Below, in pieces: positions 56,214-64,000 of a DNA stretch of 64,000 bases. Each line of letters begins with the position of its first letter. The first letter of the stretch is position 1. The position numbers and the translations under genes are program-made. The notes under the pieces are model-generated. The model saw only the letters and a list, made by a program, of their open reading frames with translations. It had not been told where the DNA came from and searched no databases. This stretch comes from Saprospiraceae bacterium (GTDB lineage: Bacteria > Bacteroidota > Bacteroidia > Chitinophagales > Saprospiraceae), in contig JANQHF010000061.1 of assembly GCA_028282725.1 (NCBI GenBank), forward strand, positions 1-64,000, read 5' to 3'.

Positions 56214-56438
56214 GTGGAAAGGAAAAAGCTCATCGTACAAGCTCTCGGTCGACGAATCGCTTCTCTGCGCAAAGCAAAAAAGTTCACGCAACTTGAATTG
56301 TCTGCTCGCTTGGATATGGACGAAGGTCACATTCGTCGTGTTGAAAGAGGAAAGCGATACCCAAGCTTGCAACTGCTCTGTGCTATCACTGAAGAATTGG
56401 GAATTACTATGGAAGAGCTATTTGAGGGGATCGAGTGA
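56214..56438 (+). CDS. XRE-family repressor-like protein (74 aa)
   Basis: 74 residues from GTG 56214. The whole protein is one XRE HTH: ALGRRIASLRKAKKFTQLELSARLDMDEGHIRRVERGKRYPSL then a last helix. It may repress itself and the divergent PEGA/SPOR genes through the GGCCT palindromes. A second, truncated copy of its 3' end lies 1000 bp downstream. Confidence 0.85.
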   Translation: MERKKLIVQALGRRIASLRKAKKFTQLELSARLDMDEGHIRRVERGKRYPSLQLLCAITEELGITMEELFEGIE

Positions 56439-56489
56439 AAAAATGCATTACATGTAACTAAGATATAGTCTTTGAGCACATATTATTAT

Positions 56490-57164
56490 TCACTTGTATA
56501 CTTTTACGCAATTCTCAAGTTCGTCTAAAGTGACAACTCCACTTTTCCTTTTATATTTTACTTGCTTCATCAAGTCACGAATGTGATTATAGTCTGACAA
56601 GTGATCTAATATTAATTTCATTCTGAAATGCTCTGGTGGTCTCAATATACCAATACCAAAAATCTCTGTAGATAGTAGTTCAGATATTTCTCTATACCTG
56701 TTTATGTATGGCAATACCCTCTCCTGAACAGTTTTTAAGTCTGTATCCTCCGCTTTTTTATCAAGATGTGCATAGATTTTATTCCGAAAGTGAAGTACTG
56801 CCCTAATAGGTGCGGATTCTTTACTATCTAATACTTCTTTTTCTAAACTCTGGAGTTCAGTCAAACCCAATTTCGGTTTTTCCAGCATTCGATATTCTGA
56901 CTGTAGTCGGCGTAAAAATTTAACAAGACTAAAGTCTCCCTTCTGATCTAACAGTATGGCTAACTTAAGTGAAAAATGAGATTTTACTGACTCTTTAATC
57001 ATAGGGATAAGGTGGTATCCTCCCAGTGCACGTTTGTGATATTCTTTTCCGTCTGCATTAAATAGATATTGAATGTCATAAGCGACAGTATATGTGTATT
57101 CAATATTCCACATGATTATCTCAAATTGGGTGCGGAGTTCTGACATGTATTTCTCGTTTGACAT
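56490..57164 (-). CDS. AbiU2/HEPN-like protein
   Basis: 224 residues, helical. The motif RAVLHFRNKIYAHLDKK contains RNKIYAH, an R-x5-H HEPN ribonuclease-type motif, preceded by a long helical region as in AbiU2-like proteins. HEPN proteins often act as RNA-cleaving toxins or abortive-infection effectors. It lies in a 1-kb segment flanked by diverged copies of an XRE gene end, i.e. a cargo insertion. Confidence 0.6.
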   Translation of the reverse strand: MSNEKYMSELRTQFEIIMWNIEYTYTVAYDIQYLFNADGKEYHKRALGGYHLIPMIKESVKSHFSLKLAILLDQKGDFSLVKFLRRLQSEYRMLEKPKLGLTELQSLEKEVLDSKESAPIRAVLHFRNKIYAHLDKKAEDTDLKTVQERVLPYINRYREISELLSTEIFGIGILRPPEHFRMKLILDHLSDYNHIRDLMKQVKYKRKSGVVTLDELENCVKVYK

Positions 57165-57209
57165 AGCGGTCTGATTAGAATTATTACTCGAAAAAGAAGT
57201 AAAGCTTGA

Positions 57210-57333
57210 GTGTACATTTTTCCATCACCTGCATACTTTGTTCCATGCACACAAGAAAAAAGTACACTCTACAAAATAAACCGTTTTTACAAAATAAATT
57301 GTCGTGCGTACTATCTTCCTCCTGGTTGATATC
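57210..57333. repeat. structured repeat element, truncated copy
   Basis: GTGTACATTTTT (57210-57221) pairs with GAAAAAAGTACAC (57255-57267) around a 33-nt loop, and the following segment (TTTACAAAATAAATTGTCGTG) repeats that at 53.6 kb. The copy is cut and fused to the XRE 3' remnant at 57334. The rest of 57165-57209 shows nothing notable. Confidence 0.6.
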
Positions 57334-57438
57334 CGGCGTGTTGAAAGAGGAAAGCGATGCCCAAGCTTGCAACTGCTCTGTGCGCACATTGAAGAATTAG
57401 ATGTCACGATGGGAGAACTGTTTGAGGGAATCGAGTGA
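57334..57438 (+). pseudogene. 3' remnant of an XRE gene (copy of 56334-56438)
   Basis: The 105 nt encode RRVERGKRCPSLQLL then CAHIEELDVTMGELFEGIE and the stop, matching the C-terminal half of the XRE protein at 56214-56438. By hand count about 85% of bases agree, and the copies are offset by exactly 1000 bp. The HTH N-terminal half is lost, so this is a fragment. Confidence 0.8.
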
Positions 57439-57505
57439 ACAATTTACGCCCTACAAAATTATTACAAAATATACTGTACAGTGTACTTCGTTCCGTCCTC
57501 ATCCC

Positions 57506-57571
57506 GCAGGATATCAAGCATCTCGACACATCTCAAAATCAGTGAAGATTTTGAGATGCTCATCATCCTGC
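57506..57571. repeat. structured repeat element, hairpin copy 2
   Basis: GCAGGAT (57506-57512) pairs with ATCCTGC (57565-57571) around an inner perfect 12-bp stem CATCTCAAAATC (57529-57540)/GATTTTGAGATG (57547-57558). It has the same nested-stem architecture as 53660-53708, with different stem sequences, and lies after a shared upstream segment (TTACAAAATA, GTGTAC). The remaining 57572-57699 is AT-rich with no recognised feature. Confidence 0.6.
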
Positions 57572-57699
57572 ACGTACCGCGTTTCTGCGTTAAGCACGTC
57601 ATAGTGGAATACAATTACTTAGTGACGAAGGCACCAAAATTAAGTTTTATATCTAATTTGGATGTTTGATCCTTTGTAAAATTCTTAAATTTTTCCATT

Positions 57700-58428
57700 T
57701 TAAAATTTACTTACGCAAAAAGGAAAATTCGCAAATCCAGATATTGTTGGTGATTGCGGAACTCCTATTTGAATTAGAGACAATTCATTTACTTCTAAAT
57801 TTAGATGCCTCATTAATTCATTAATTCCAAGTGTTTGTAAATGAGGACCTGGATCTAAATGCCAATTCATACAAGTTTGAAGTAAGCTATTTGTGAAATA
57901 GAAATTGTTAGCTGTTTCTGATTCCTTACAGGCAAAACAAACAATGTCATTTTCTACGCAATTTCGTAGGGAGTTAAAGAAAAGTTCCTTTGATAGCTCT
58001 CTTGTAATAGGAGCACGAACAATTCCACCTCTTTCAAATTTGGGTATTTTATCTTCTAAGTCAATCGTTAGTATATTTTCAATTTTACTTCTACAGCTCT
58101 CAAGGATTATTAAGTGTTTTTTTGAGGATGTATATATTTGACCAGTTTTAATTATCTCTTTTTCGTTAAGTTGAAAAACATGTTTTCCATCTTGAATCGC
58201 TCCGTGCCCAATAAGGATTATTAGTGTATAAGTTGTTTTGACTTTGTTTGTTTCATAATTGATCTGTTCAAGTGTTGGTTTATTAAAGTATTCTATCTCT
58301 TCTTTTTCCCATGCACCTCCGGCATTAGAGGATAAGAAATTTATGTAATTGCCAATATGATAGATTATTGCTTTGTCTTCGTCCTTATTGTTTCCGCTAC
58401 CCGCAATTATTAATGCAACTCTATTCAT
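57700..58428 (-). CDS. caspase-like (C14 fold) cysteine peptidase
   Basis: 242 residues. N-terminal RVALIIAGSG is the first beta strand of the caspase fold. LIILIGHGA holds the candidate catalytic His75 and HLIILESCRS the Cys112, the usual spacing. No signal or membrane helix. It is the last gene of the minus-strand trio, 68 bp after the nuclease gene, suggesting it may be the effector or trigger of that system. Confidence 0.72.
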   Translation of the reverse strand: MNRVALIIAGSGNNKDEDKAIIYHIGNYINFLSSNAGGAWEKEEIEYFNKPTLEQINYETNKVKTTYTLIILIGHGAIQDGKHVFQLNEKEIIKTGQIYTSSKKHLIILESCRSKIENILTIDLEDKIPKFERGGIVRAPITRELSKELFFNSLRNCVENDIVCFACKESETANNFYFTNSLLQTCMNWHLDPGPHLQTLGINELMRHLNLEVNELSLIQIGVPQSPTISGFANFPFCVSKF

Positions 58429-58496
58429 ATTTCATTTGGTTGTGTATAACGATTTTGCGATATAGGCCGTACGAAGTGTGCCCTTATTATCGCATG

Positions 58497-59480
58497 CTAT
58501 ATTTCGGCTTTCTTTGGGATAATTTGTAAATATTTTGTTTCTATGTTTATTGTGGCTTGTATAAACTTGAGATAGTCAATATCATCATTTCTTAATCGGT
58601 TTGGACCCGCTATCACCAAGATTACATTTTCAGTATCTTCGAATTGTTGACTGCAATAATGTAGTAATTGGCCAATTCCTTCTCTTATGCATTTAGTAGG
58701 ACTTTCATAAGGTTTTATTTCATATAGATAGTTTTTCCCTTCACTCACTTGAAGGATATCTATCCAGTTCTCTTCCATTATTAGCTTGTCATTGGAATAT
58801 TCATTGTTTAGCTTTTTAAAAAGTTCATTTTGTAATTGATTATGGATGGATTTGACTGTTATTTTCTTTGCTATTTGCTCTCTTATGTACTCTTGAATAT
58901 TCTTGCTCCTAACTCCACCTCGTCCAATGAATTTTTTTCTTACTTCTATAAATCGTGTTGTAGCAGTGATATTCATTCCAAGATGTGACCTGATCGAATT
59001 TATCCTTTCTATATTTCTGTTAAACCTTTTTTGAGTGATATGACTTATTGTTGGACTATTTGAAATGTATTTGTCAAGTTTGCGCTTGTCCGTTTCAATA
59101 AATTCATCTAGTAGATTTATAAACGCCTTACTTGTATTTACGTTGGCACCGTAAAATTTTCTGTGTAAATCTGGATATATAGGTTTTGCATTTATCTTCT
59201 CAGCAAGTATTTTTAAATACTTTGCCTCTTGTTCATTGTCTTTGGCCGATAGGTTAAGATAGACTTCTTTCTTCCCGTGAAAATCAATAGCAAATCCCAA
59301 TCGATGAATTTTTCTTAATTGGTCGTAACCATCCCAGAATGATAAATTTAAGTATGATTCATCTCCTATGAACCAATACCCTTTGTTGAGTCTATCTGAT
59401 GTCATGACCCTTGGTTTGAATCTTATTTCTGTTGAGATTAAATGTTCGTAAACATCATTATGAAATTCAAGAAGATTCAT
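58497..59480 (-). CDS. PD-(D/E)XK-type nuclease-like protein
   Basis: 327 residues. Near the C-terminus ENWIDILQVSEGKNYLYEIKPYE supplies D241, E254 and K256, a PD-(D/E)XK pattern, followed by the helix EGIGQLLHYCSQQ with a conserved-type Gln. The N-terminal 200 residues are helical and basic with no known domain. Likely a DNA or RNA nuclease. Sits between the sigma-4-like and caspase-like genes, same strand. Confidence 0.65.
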   Translation of the reverse strand: MNLLEFHNDVYEHLISTEIRFKPRVMTSDRLNKGYWFIGDESYLNLSFWDGYDQLRKIHRLGFAIDFHGKKEVYLNLSAKDNEQEAKYLKILAEKINAKPIYPDLHRKFYGANVNTSKAFINLLDEFIETDKRKLDKYISNSPTISHITQKRFNRNIERINSIRSHLGMNITATTRFIEVRKKFIGRGGVRSKNIQEYIREQIAKKITVKSIHNQLQNELFKKLNNEYSNDKLIMEENWIDILQVSEGKNYLYEIKPYESPTKCIREGIGQLLHYCSQQFEDTENVILVIAGPNRLRNDDIDYLKFIQATINIETKYLQIIPKKAEI

Positions 59481-59524
59481 TATCTGGTTTTTTTTGCTTG
59501 AATATAACGGATCGGGTGCTTGTG

Positions 59525-59643
59525 TCGTGTCTCTGAGGAACGAGGAGATAAGATCATCATGACACGATGTTTCCTGTAGTTCCTATTTTTAATTAGTTAG
59601 TTCACTACAGGTATCGGTCCATGATATGTCGTCGTCTCCGACG
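59525..59643. other. hairpin-rich gap between sigma-4-like and nuclease genes
   Basis: Three inverted repeats lie in the 190-bp gap: TCGTGTC (59525-59531)/GACACGA (59561-59567), CCTGTAGT (59573-59580)/ACTACAGG (59604-59611), and CGTCG (59630-59634)/CGACG (59639-59643). They could be operators, an attenuator or a small RNA. Confidence 0.45.
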
Positions 59644-59670
59644 CTTGAGGAAATGCGATCATATCTATTG

Positions 59671-60897
59671 TTAGCGATATTTTTTATTTGGTTTTATTCC
59701 CATTTCAGTTTCAGCTATACGCCTTATTTTACTAATCGATTTAGTAACCGGAGAATGGTTTTTGTAACCAAGTATCTCACTAATTTCCTTATGCTTTGTA
59801 ATTCCTTTTCTTAAACAGATTAATATGTTTCTTTCTTTATGATTTAAGATACTTAAAAAATCATCCCATATTTCGTTTTCTAATATTTCAGAAGTGTTGC
59901 TATGTATTGGAATGGCACTTTCGATCTCTACAAAATTAATTTTGTATTTATTTCTTTTCTTATACAATCTTCGCTCGAAGTCCTCTTTAGCATAAGACCA
60001 TTTATCTGAAAAATCATCCTTAATTCTGTTTGATTTGATTGCGTCAAAGAGATTCGTAAGTTGTCCGTTCTCATCGGCTTTTTCAATCACTTTTCTCGTT
60101 ATATCCCATGCTTCGTGTTCCCCTCTCCAAATATCACCTCCCAGTAATGGAACCTTCACATCAATTTCGGGATACTGTTCTTGCAGCAATTGTATTTTCT
60201 GCTTCTGTCCTTCAGATTTAATCTTTACCCTTCCAAAATTTCTTAGTTCATCTTCAATTGTAGAATATAAATGTGGCAGCCAAAATTTAAGGTTATGCGA
60301 AAGAATAACAATTGGATCATCCTTACTAAATGATGAGATTTTGCTTTGCTTATTGAGAATTGGCCAAATGTGATTTGCAAATGCTTTAGAAAGGTTTTCT
60401 TTAAAACTACCTTTGAATAAGTTTTTGTATATATGAAATCCCGTACTCAACCCATATGGCCACTTGCCTGCCTTTAATTGTGGGATTCCAAATTTCTTCC
60501 TTGTTCGGAATGGTAATAGATGAATTAATGGGCAATAGGTAGCATACGGATAAATATCATCTTCCGGAACTAAATATATATTCTCCGTATCATATGACCT
60601 CAGCCAATCCAAAGTTTTTGGCAATCTATCCCAAAAAAATGAAGTTCTCAATTGTCCTACTTCCCACACATTATTCCAATCAGCTATAGTTAATTCCTTT
60701 TCAATATCTCTTTGGCCATTATAATGATTCTTAAGAAATACGAATTCTGGCGACTTCCTACTTTTTGGCGTGGGTATTTGATCATAAAACATTGCAGTTG
60801 AGACGTTGAAGCATCTAGGATAATCATCTCTGTTATAGGATTTGTTTGTAATTAAATCCTCATTCACAACTTTTTGAATATCTAATTCTTTTTGCAT
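59671..60897 (-). CDS. protein with C-terminal sigma-region-4-like HTH
   Basis: 408 residues. The last 75 (FLSILNHKERNILICLRKG, HKEISEILGYKN, SPVTKSISKIRRIAE) form a sigma70 region 4-like helix-turn-helix, here the only recognisable domain. The first 320 residues have no family I recognise; they contain several Trp and Tyr clusters (PKTLDWLRSYDTENIYLVPEDDIYPYATY). First gene of the minus-strand trio; the -33/-7-like promoter just upstream supports this. Confidence 0.62.
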   Translation of the reverse strand: MQKELDIQKVVNEDLITNKSYNRDDYPRCFNVSTAMFYDQIPTPKSRKSPEFVFLKNHYNGQRDIEKELTIADWNNVWEVGQLRTSFFWDRLPKTLDWLRSYDTENIYLVPEDDIYPYATYCPLIHLLPFRTRKKFGIPQLKAGKWPYGLSTGFHIYKNLFKGSFKENLSKAFANHIWPILNKQSKISSFSKDDPIVILSHNLKFWLPHLYSTIEDELRNFGRVKIKSEGQKQKIQLLQEQYPEIDVKVPLLGGDIWRGEHEAWDITRKVIEKADENGQLTNLFDAIKSNRIKDDFSDKWSYAKEDFERRLYKKRNKYKINFVEIESAIPIHSNTSEILENEIWDDFLSILNHKERNILICLRKGITKHKEISEILGYKNHSPVTKSISKIRRIAETEMGIKPNKKYR

Positions 60898-60955
60898 TTT
60901 AAAAATTTTGGTTCAATTACAATACGGCATTTGAAGCTCGAATTGTTCTTTTACC

Positions 60956-60985
60956 CAAATTATCGCTAACTAGCATATAACCAAA
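60956..60985 (-). promoter_or_regulatory. Bacteroidota-like promoter for the caspase operon
   Basis: On the minus strand TTTG (60985-60982), a 19-bp spacer, then TAATTTG (60962-60956) resembles the TTTG/TAnnTTTG promoter with one base missing in the -7 box. The first gene starts at 60897. Confidence 0.4.
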
Positions 60986-61216
60986 TGTTCTGTCTCAAAA
61001 CGTTCGCTTTATATGTATACTAAAGATAATAAACGAATATTTTCTTTCCTTTTATGTAGTAGCATCATATTAGAAATGATGAAGGGTAGTCTATAAGCTG
61101 AACTTGCCACTAATTCAGAAGTACAACTTGTTTAAGAATCATATTGGACGTATGTTGAAGAACACACTTAGCCAAGTTCTTTTCCAAATTCACCAATGCT
61201 TTCCTCAAAAGGGATT

Positions 61217-61385
61217 GCAAGGGAGCCCCTTGCCAAGGGAGCCGTGTTAGCGCAATCAAATGATACAGAAGGTGAAAGTTGACGGTACACACGGCTTTCT
61301 TGCCGCTACCTTTTCAGAGCTGACACACCCAGGAGCTGTCATCTCAATACGGTTGGACTCCGTAGGACGTCTTCGGTCTACCGTA
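61217..61385. other. dense inverted-repeat cluster
   Basis: Four or more stems lie in 170 bp: GCAAGGG-AGC-CCCTTGC (61217-61233), an AAGGT/ACCTT arm with an inner GAAAG/CTTTC (about 61269-61315), TGACA/TGTCA (about 61321-61341) and TACGGT (61348-61353)/ACCGTA (61380-61385). No credible ORF lies across 60898-61474. Candidate origin, transfer site or structured RNA of the element. Confidence 0.5.
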
Positions 61386-61474
61386 CTGCGACTGGACGAA
61401 ACACACACAGTGGGTAATTTTTCAAGTTGCGCCGATCTGACATCACGCTCATCAAGAGAAGACGGGTGATCCGA

Positions 61475-61783
61475 CTAAGTTGTTATCTCTTGATCATGAG
61501 ATCGGTCGAGCACCATGGTACGGCCTTCTGAAGCTTGTCCATGAAGAATGCCAAGCGTTTCCATTAAACGTTCTTTCTTAGAAGCAGTACCTGTACGATG
61601 TTTGAGCATGTATTCATCAGAACTCATCCTGCCCGTTCTGTCTTGTTTCTTTCCATAGGCAACCGAAGGATGCTTAATGCGTGGAAATTGTCGTTTATGA
61701 TATTCCTGCAACAAGCGTAGCATTTGTCGATACTGAGGCTTCCGCAGTTTAGTCCACTTTCGTTTGACGACGCACATTCGCAA
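61475..61783 (-). CDS. small basic protein of unknown function (102 aa)
   Basis: 102 residues rich in Arg, Lys and Gln (VVKRKWTKLRKPQYRQMLRL, HKRQFPRIKHP), with a C-terminal charged tail. No known family. It begins 13 bp after the stop of the chromosomal membrane protein on the same strand, so it either belongs to the element's right end or to that transcript. Codon style resembles the element backbone. Confidence 0.45.
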   Translation of the reverse strand: MRMCVVKRKWTKLRKPQYRQMLRLLQEYHKRQFPRIKHPSVAYGKKQDRTGRMSSDEYMLKHRTGTASKKERLMETLGILHGQASEGRTMVLDRSHDQEITT

Positions 61784-61796
61784 ACAAAGGAAATCA

Positions 61797-62216
61797 CTAA
61801 TCCCCCCGCCCCAAATACCATCCGATCACCCCGCCGGTCAGGCCACTCGTTACAATTTCGCCCAGGGCATTGAAGAAGATCGTATTCAGTGTAGCAAATT
61901 TGTACATGGAAGCCATAGAAAATCCGACAGAAAGAGAAATCAACACGCCGATGATGATTCCGGCTTTCGCCCCGCCCATAAAGGTTGAAATATTAGCCCA
62001 GCGCATGAAAATCAGGGCAAACACAGCAGCAAAAAACAAGCAAGCCAGGATCATAAAACTCATCTTGAACTCTTCAGGTGGGTATTCGGCAATAGCCGCA
62101 ATATCATCCGGGAGCTTAATGTAAGGTCTGAGCAGGATGCCATAGATCAACCATCCGGAAAAGAAATAGGCTACAGCACCTATTACCGAGGAAATAAGAA
62201 ATTTAATCCAGTTCAT
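61797..62216 (-). CDS. small membrane protein (DUF1761-like)
   Basis: 139 residues with four membrane helices: FLISSVIGAVAYFFSGWLIYG, MILACLFFAAVFALIFMRW, GAKAGIIIGVLISLSVGFSM and ALGEIVTSGLTGGVIGWYLG. The layout is that of DUF1761 proteins. Marks the return to chromosomal sequence; ATG 62216 has AT-rich upstream sequence. Confidence 0.75.
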   Translation of the reverse strand: MNWIKFLISSVIGAVAYFFSGWLIYGILLRPYIKLPDDIAAIAEYPPEEFKMSFMILACLFFAAVFALIFMRWANISTFMGGAKAGIIIGVLISLSVGFSMASMYKFATLNTIFFNALGEIVTSGLTGGVIGWYLGRGD

Positions 62217-62287
62217 CGTTTACATATTTTCTTTTAAGATAAGAAAATATCATGACCTGACATCAATGGCCGTCTTACTCAATCAGC

Positions 62288-64000
62288 CTAAAATCCACTG
62301 TAGCGCTGCAATAACATTTCGTTCGTTTCCACCGATTTAATATCGGCGATCATCGTTTTCAACTTCTGTGCGACCGGTGCATTGGATACTACAAGGTCTT
62401 GACTCAACTTGTGAATAGCATTGGTGGCAGTGTACCGGTAAAACATATTATTCGAAGGATTGATCGCCACGGACTTCAATCCACCGGCCTTCTCCAGGAT
62501 CATAACAGGATCCATTTGTTTGAGCAATTCATAATAGGCATTGTAAAAATTGAACACATAAAATGCTCCGACCCTGGTCAACCTTTCTTCAAAATAGGGG
62601 ATATGAGTTGAATCTCCTGAAGCACTTAAGATCCTGGAAACAGGACCAATCAGCTGACCCGTTTTTTCCTTCTTTAATTTGACCGCCTCTTCGGTAGCCA
62701 ATTCGGGATCGATCCGGTTGAGCGTCTCCAGTGCATCCCCGACAACCATATAGGACAATTCATTCTGTAAGACCTTTTGGATCAATGATGACATATCGAA
62801 GTCTGACACTGATTTCAATTTTCTGATGGCAGCACCTCGAACCGAAGAATGAGGGTCATTGACAGCTAAATTCTCCAGCACATTGACGAGGTCAGGACGG
62901 TCGTTCAAACGCACATTTTCAACCGCCAACCGACGAATGGAAAAGTGCCCATCCTGTAAAGCTTCGATTATTACTTCCTGTGCTTCCCTTCTTGACTTGA
63001 TCTTATTGATGGCCTCAAAGCGGTGAATGTATCGATCTACCCACCGGTACTGATTCATATACTCCTGCGTAGTCTTGGATTCACCCTTGATAAACAGCAA
63101 ATGATCATCCCGGTCAAAAACGACCAGTGCCGGAACAGATTCGTAATCAAATTCAAAGATCTCCTCCCGATCATCGATAAACAGATCATACTGAGTTTCA
63201 TTGCCTTCGCCATCGAAAATACCTACAGTCACCGGCAATTGATAGATAGGAGAACTGCTCTCTGCATCTTGTGTCTGATCGACGGTAAGACTCAATGTTC
63301 TCGCATCCGGATCATAGTCATAGGTCAATTCAAGGATCGGATGACCGGCTTCCAGGTACCATTGATCAAAAAACCAGTGCAAGTCTATACCCGCAACATC
63401 CTCAAAAGCCATGCGCAGCTCATCTACCTCAACAGCGCTATATGCATGATCCTTGAGATATTTATTCAATCCACTGTAAAAGGCATCATCACCCAGGTAA
63501 TGACGGAGCATATGGAGCACTAAACCCCCTTTGTTGTATGAATGCCCATCGAACATTTGTTCTTTATCATCATAGCCGTACCAGATCAAGGGATGGGTAC
63601 CCGTCTGCATGATGGAGGACAGGTAGCCTTGTCTCTCGTTCTTTCGCTGAAACCCCGCCGCATCATCGCCATACTTGTATTCCTGCCAAAGATGTTCGCT
63701 ATAATTCGCAAACCCTTCCTGAAGGGTCAGGTTGGCCCAGCTTTCGGTTGTAACCAGGTCGCCAAACCAGTGATGAAACAGTTCATGAGCGATGATGAAA
63801 TCATTGGCATTATCGATTAACTCGCGATCCGTCTTTTGAATGAAGTCTCCGTAGATGACAGCCGTTGTATTTTCCATCGCACCGGACACATAATCCTTGG
63901 TAATGATCTGACTGAATTTGCTCCAGGGATAAGGATAGTCTAGTTTTTCAGCAAAAAAGCGAATCATCTCGGGCGTATGTGCAAATATTTCTTTGGCATA
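62288..64000 (-). CDS. M1 family aminopeptidase (5' end cut by window)
   Basis: The frame stays open to 64000, beyond the internal Met at 63967; about 571 residues are visible. The exopeptidase motif SGAMENTTA and zinc motif AHELFHHWFGD with TLQEGFANYSEHLW (HExxH-x18-E) define a gluzincin aminopeptidase. The C-terminal part shows HEAT-like helical repeats (LAVNDPHSSVRGAAIRKL). N-terminal beta domain and any signal peptide lie outside the window. Confidence 0.94.
   Translation of the reverse strand, partial: YAKEIFAHTPEMIRFFAEKLDYPYPWSKFSQIITKDYVSGAMENTTAVIYGDFIQKTDRELIDNANDFIIAHELFHHWFGDLVTTESWANLTLQEGFANYSEHLWQEYKYGDDAAGFQRKNERQGYLSSIMQTGTHPLIWYGYDDKEQMFDGHSYNKGGLVLHMLRHYLGDDAFYSGLNKYLKDHAYSAVEVDELRMAFEDVAGIDLHWFFDQWYLEAGHPILELTYDYDPDARTLSLTVDQTQDAESSSPIYQLPVTVGIFDGEGNETQYDLFIDDREEIFEFDYESVPALVVFDRDDHLLFIKGESKTTQEYMNQYRWVDRYIHRFEAINKIKSRREAQEVIIEALQDGHFSIRRLAVENVRLNDRPDLVNVLENLAVNDPHSSVRGAAIRKLKSVSDFDMSSLIQKVLQNELSYMVVGDALETLNRIDPELATEEAVKLKKEKTGQLIGPVSRILSASGDSTHIPYFEERLTRVGAFYVFNFYNAYYELLKQMDPVMILEKAGGLKSVAINPSNNMFYRYTATNAIHKLSQDLVVSNAPVAQKLKTMIADIKSVETNEMLLQRYSGF

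Larger units (their letters stand above)
39010..61790. mobile_element. genomic island / integrative element with defence-like cargo (boundaries approximate)
   Basis: Between the tRNA and the chromosomal membrane protein at 61797 the content changes to recombinase, translocase, replication, XRE and defence-like genes, with patches of visibly lower GC at about 39.2-40.8, 45.8-50.9 and 57.6-61.0 kb. I could not find a copy of the tRNA 3' end at the right side, so the attachment sites are unknown and the KAP gene next to the tRNA may belong to a separate insertion. Confidence 0.6.

Noticed and set aside
57206..57400. Small plus and minus frames in the repeat region
   Set aside because: They cross repeat arms and the XRE remnant and have no coding-like features.
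61110..61292. 60-aa minus-strand frame across the inverted-repeat cluster
   Set aside because: Composition and overlap with stem-loops do not support coding.
61770..61800. Copy of the tRNA 3' end as right attachment site
   Set aside because: No run matching GTGGGCCCACC or the T-arm sequence was found near the right junction.
1..64000. CRISPR array
   Set aside because: No regularly spaced direct repeats of 25-40 bp were seen; repeats present are hairpins or duplications.

Overview
The window looks like a chromosome segment of a Bacteroidota bacterium, probably near Saprospiria. This is inferred from gene content: proteins with type IX secretion C-terminal sorting domains, a DUF4294 protein, a mevalonate-pathway decarboxylase, a bacterial GGGP-synthase homologue, a tandem pair of class A PBPs, few Shine-Dalgarno sequences, and promoters of the TTTG/TAnnTTTG type. 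No rRNA is present and only one tRNA was found.

From 1 to 38.8 kb is ordinary chromosome: a ComM/YifB ATPase (cut by the window start), recX flanked by two related small lipoprotein genes (one decayed), an M24 peptidase, rhodanese, mvaD, DUF4294, PAP2-like, dapD, cvpA, parE, a redoxin, yjbQ and a penicillin-acylase-like lipoprotein. It continues with ribA-rsgA-GGGPS, two tandem PBP1A genes, two large secreted T9SS proteins, a YpfJ-like metallopeptidase and a radical SAM protein. An eight-gene minus-strand operon (38.2 to 30.2 kb) then encodes tryptophan breakdown through kynurenine and 3-hydroxyanthranilate to 2-aminomuconate and beyond.

A tRNA with anticodon CAT (38,936-39,009) opens an accessory region that ends near 61.79 kb. 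Its apparent backbone is an integrative element: an XRE regulator, a RuvC-like protein, a 57-aa gene split by an IS1634-family insertion (29-bp target duplication), a large serine recombinase, a RadC-like protein, a VirD4/FtsK-like DNA-pumping ATPase, a RepO-like replication protein, a coiled-coil protein, three envelope proteins and an XRE repressor with two matching palindromic operators. No relaxase or mating-pore genes are visible.

More AT-rich cargo sits inside or beside this backbone, and each block looks like a possible defence module: (1) a KAP-like P-loop NTPase next to the tRNA; (2) an operon MBL hydrolase - membrane protein - membrane protein - MBL hydrolase; (3) a retron-like reverse transcriptase with an XRE gene and a small acidic protein, preceded by a good Bacteroidota promoter and about 230 nt of hairpin-rich non-coding DNA that could be the msr-msd; (4) an AbiU2/HEPN-like gene flanked by diverged 105-bp direct repeats; (5) a minus-strand trio of a sigma-region-4-like HTH protein, a PD-(D/E)XK-type nuclease and a caspase-like peptidase. 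Items 2, 3 and 5 are the best candidates for undescribed systems. Structured repeats occur at the cargo joints, and a dense inverted-repeat cluster lies at 61.2-61.4 kb.

After 61.79 kb the chromosome resumes with a small membrane protein and an M1 aminopeptidase cut by the window end.
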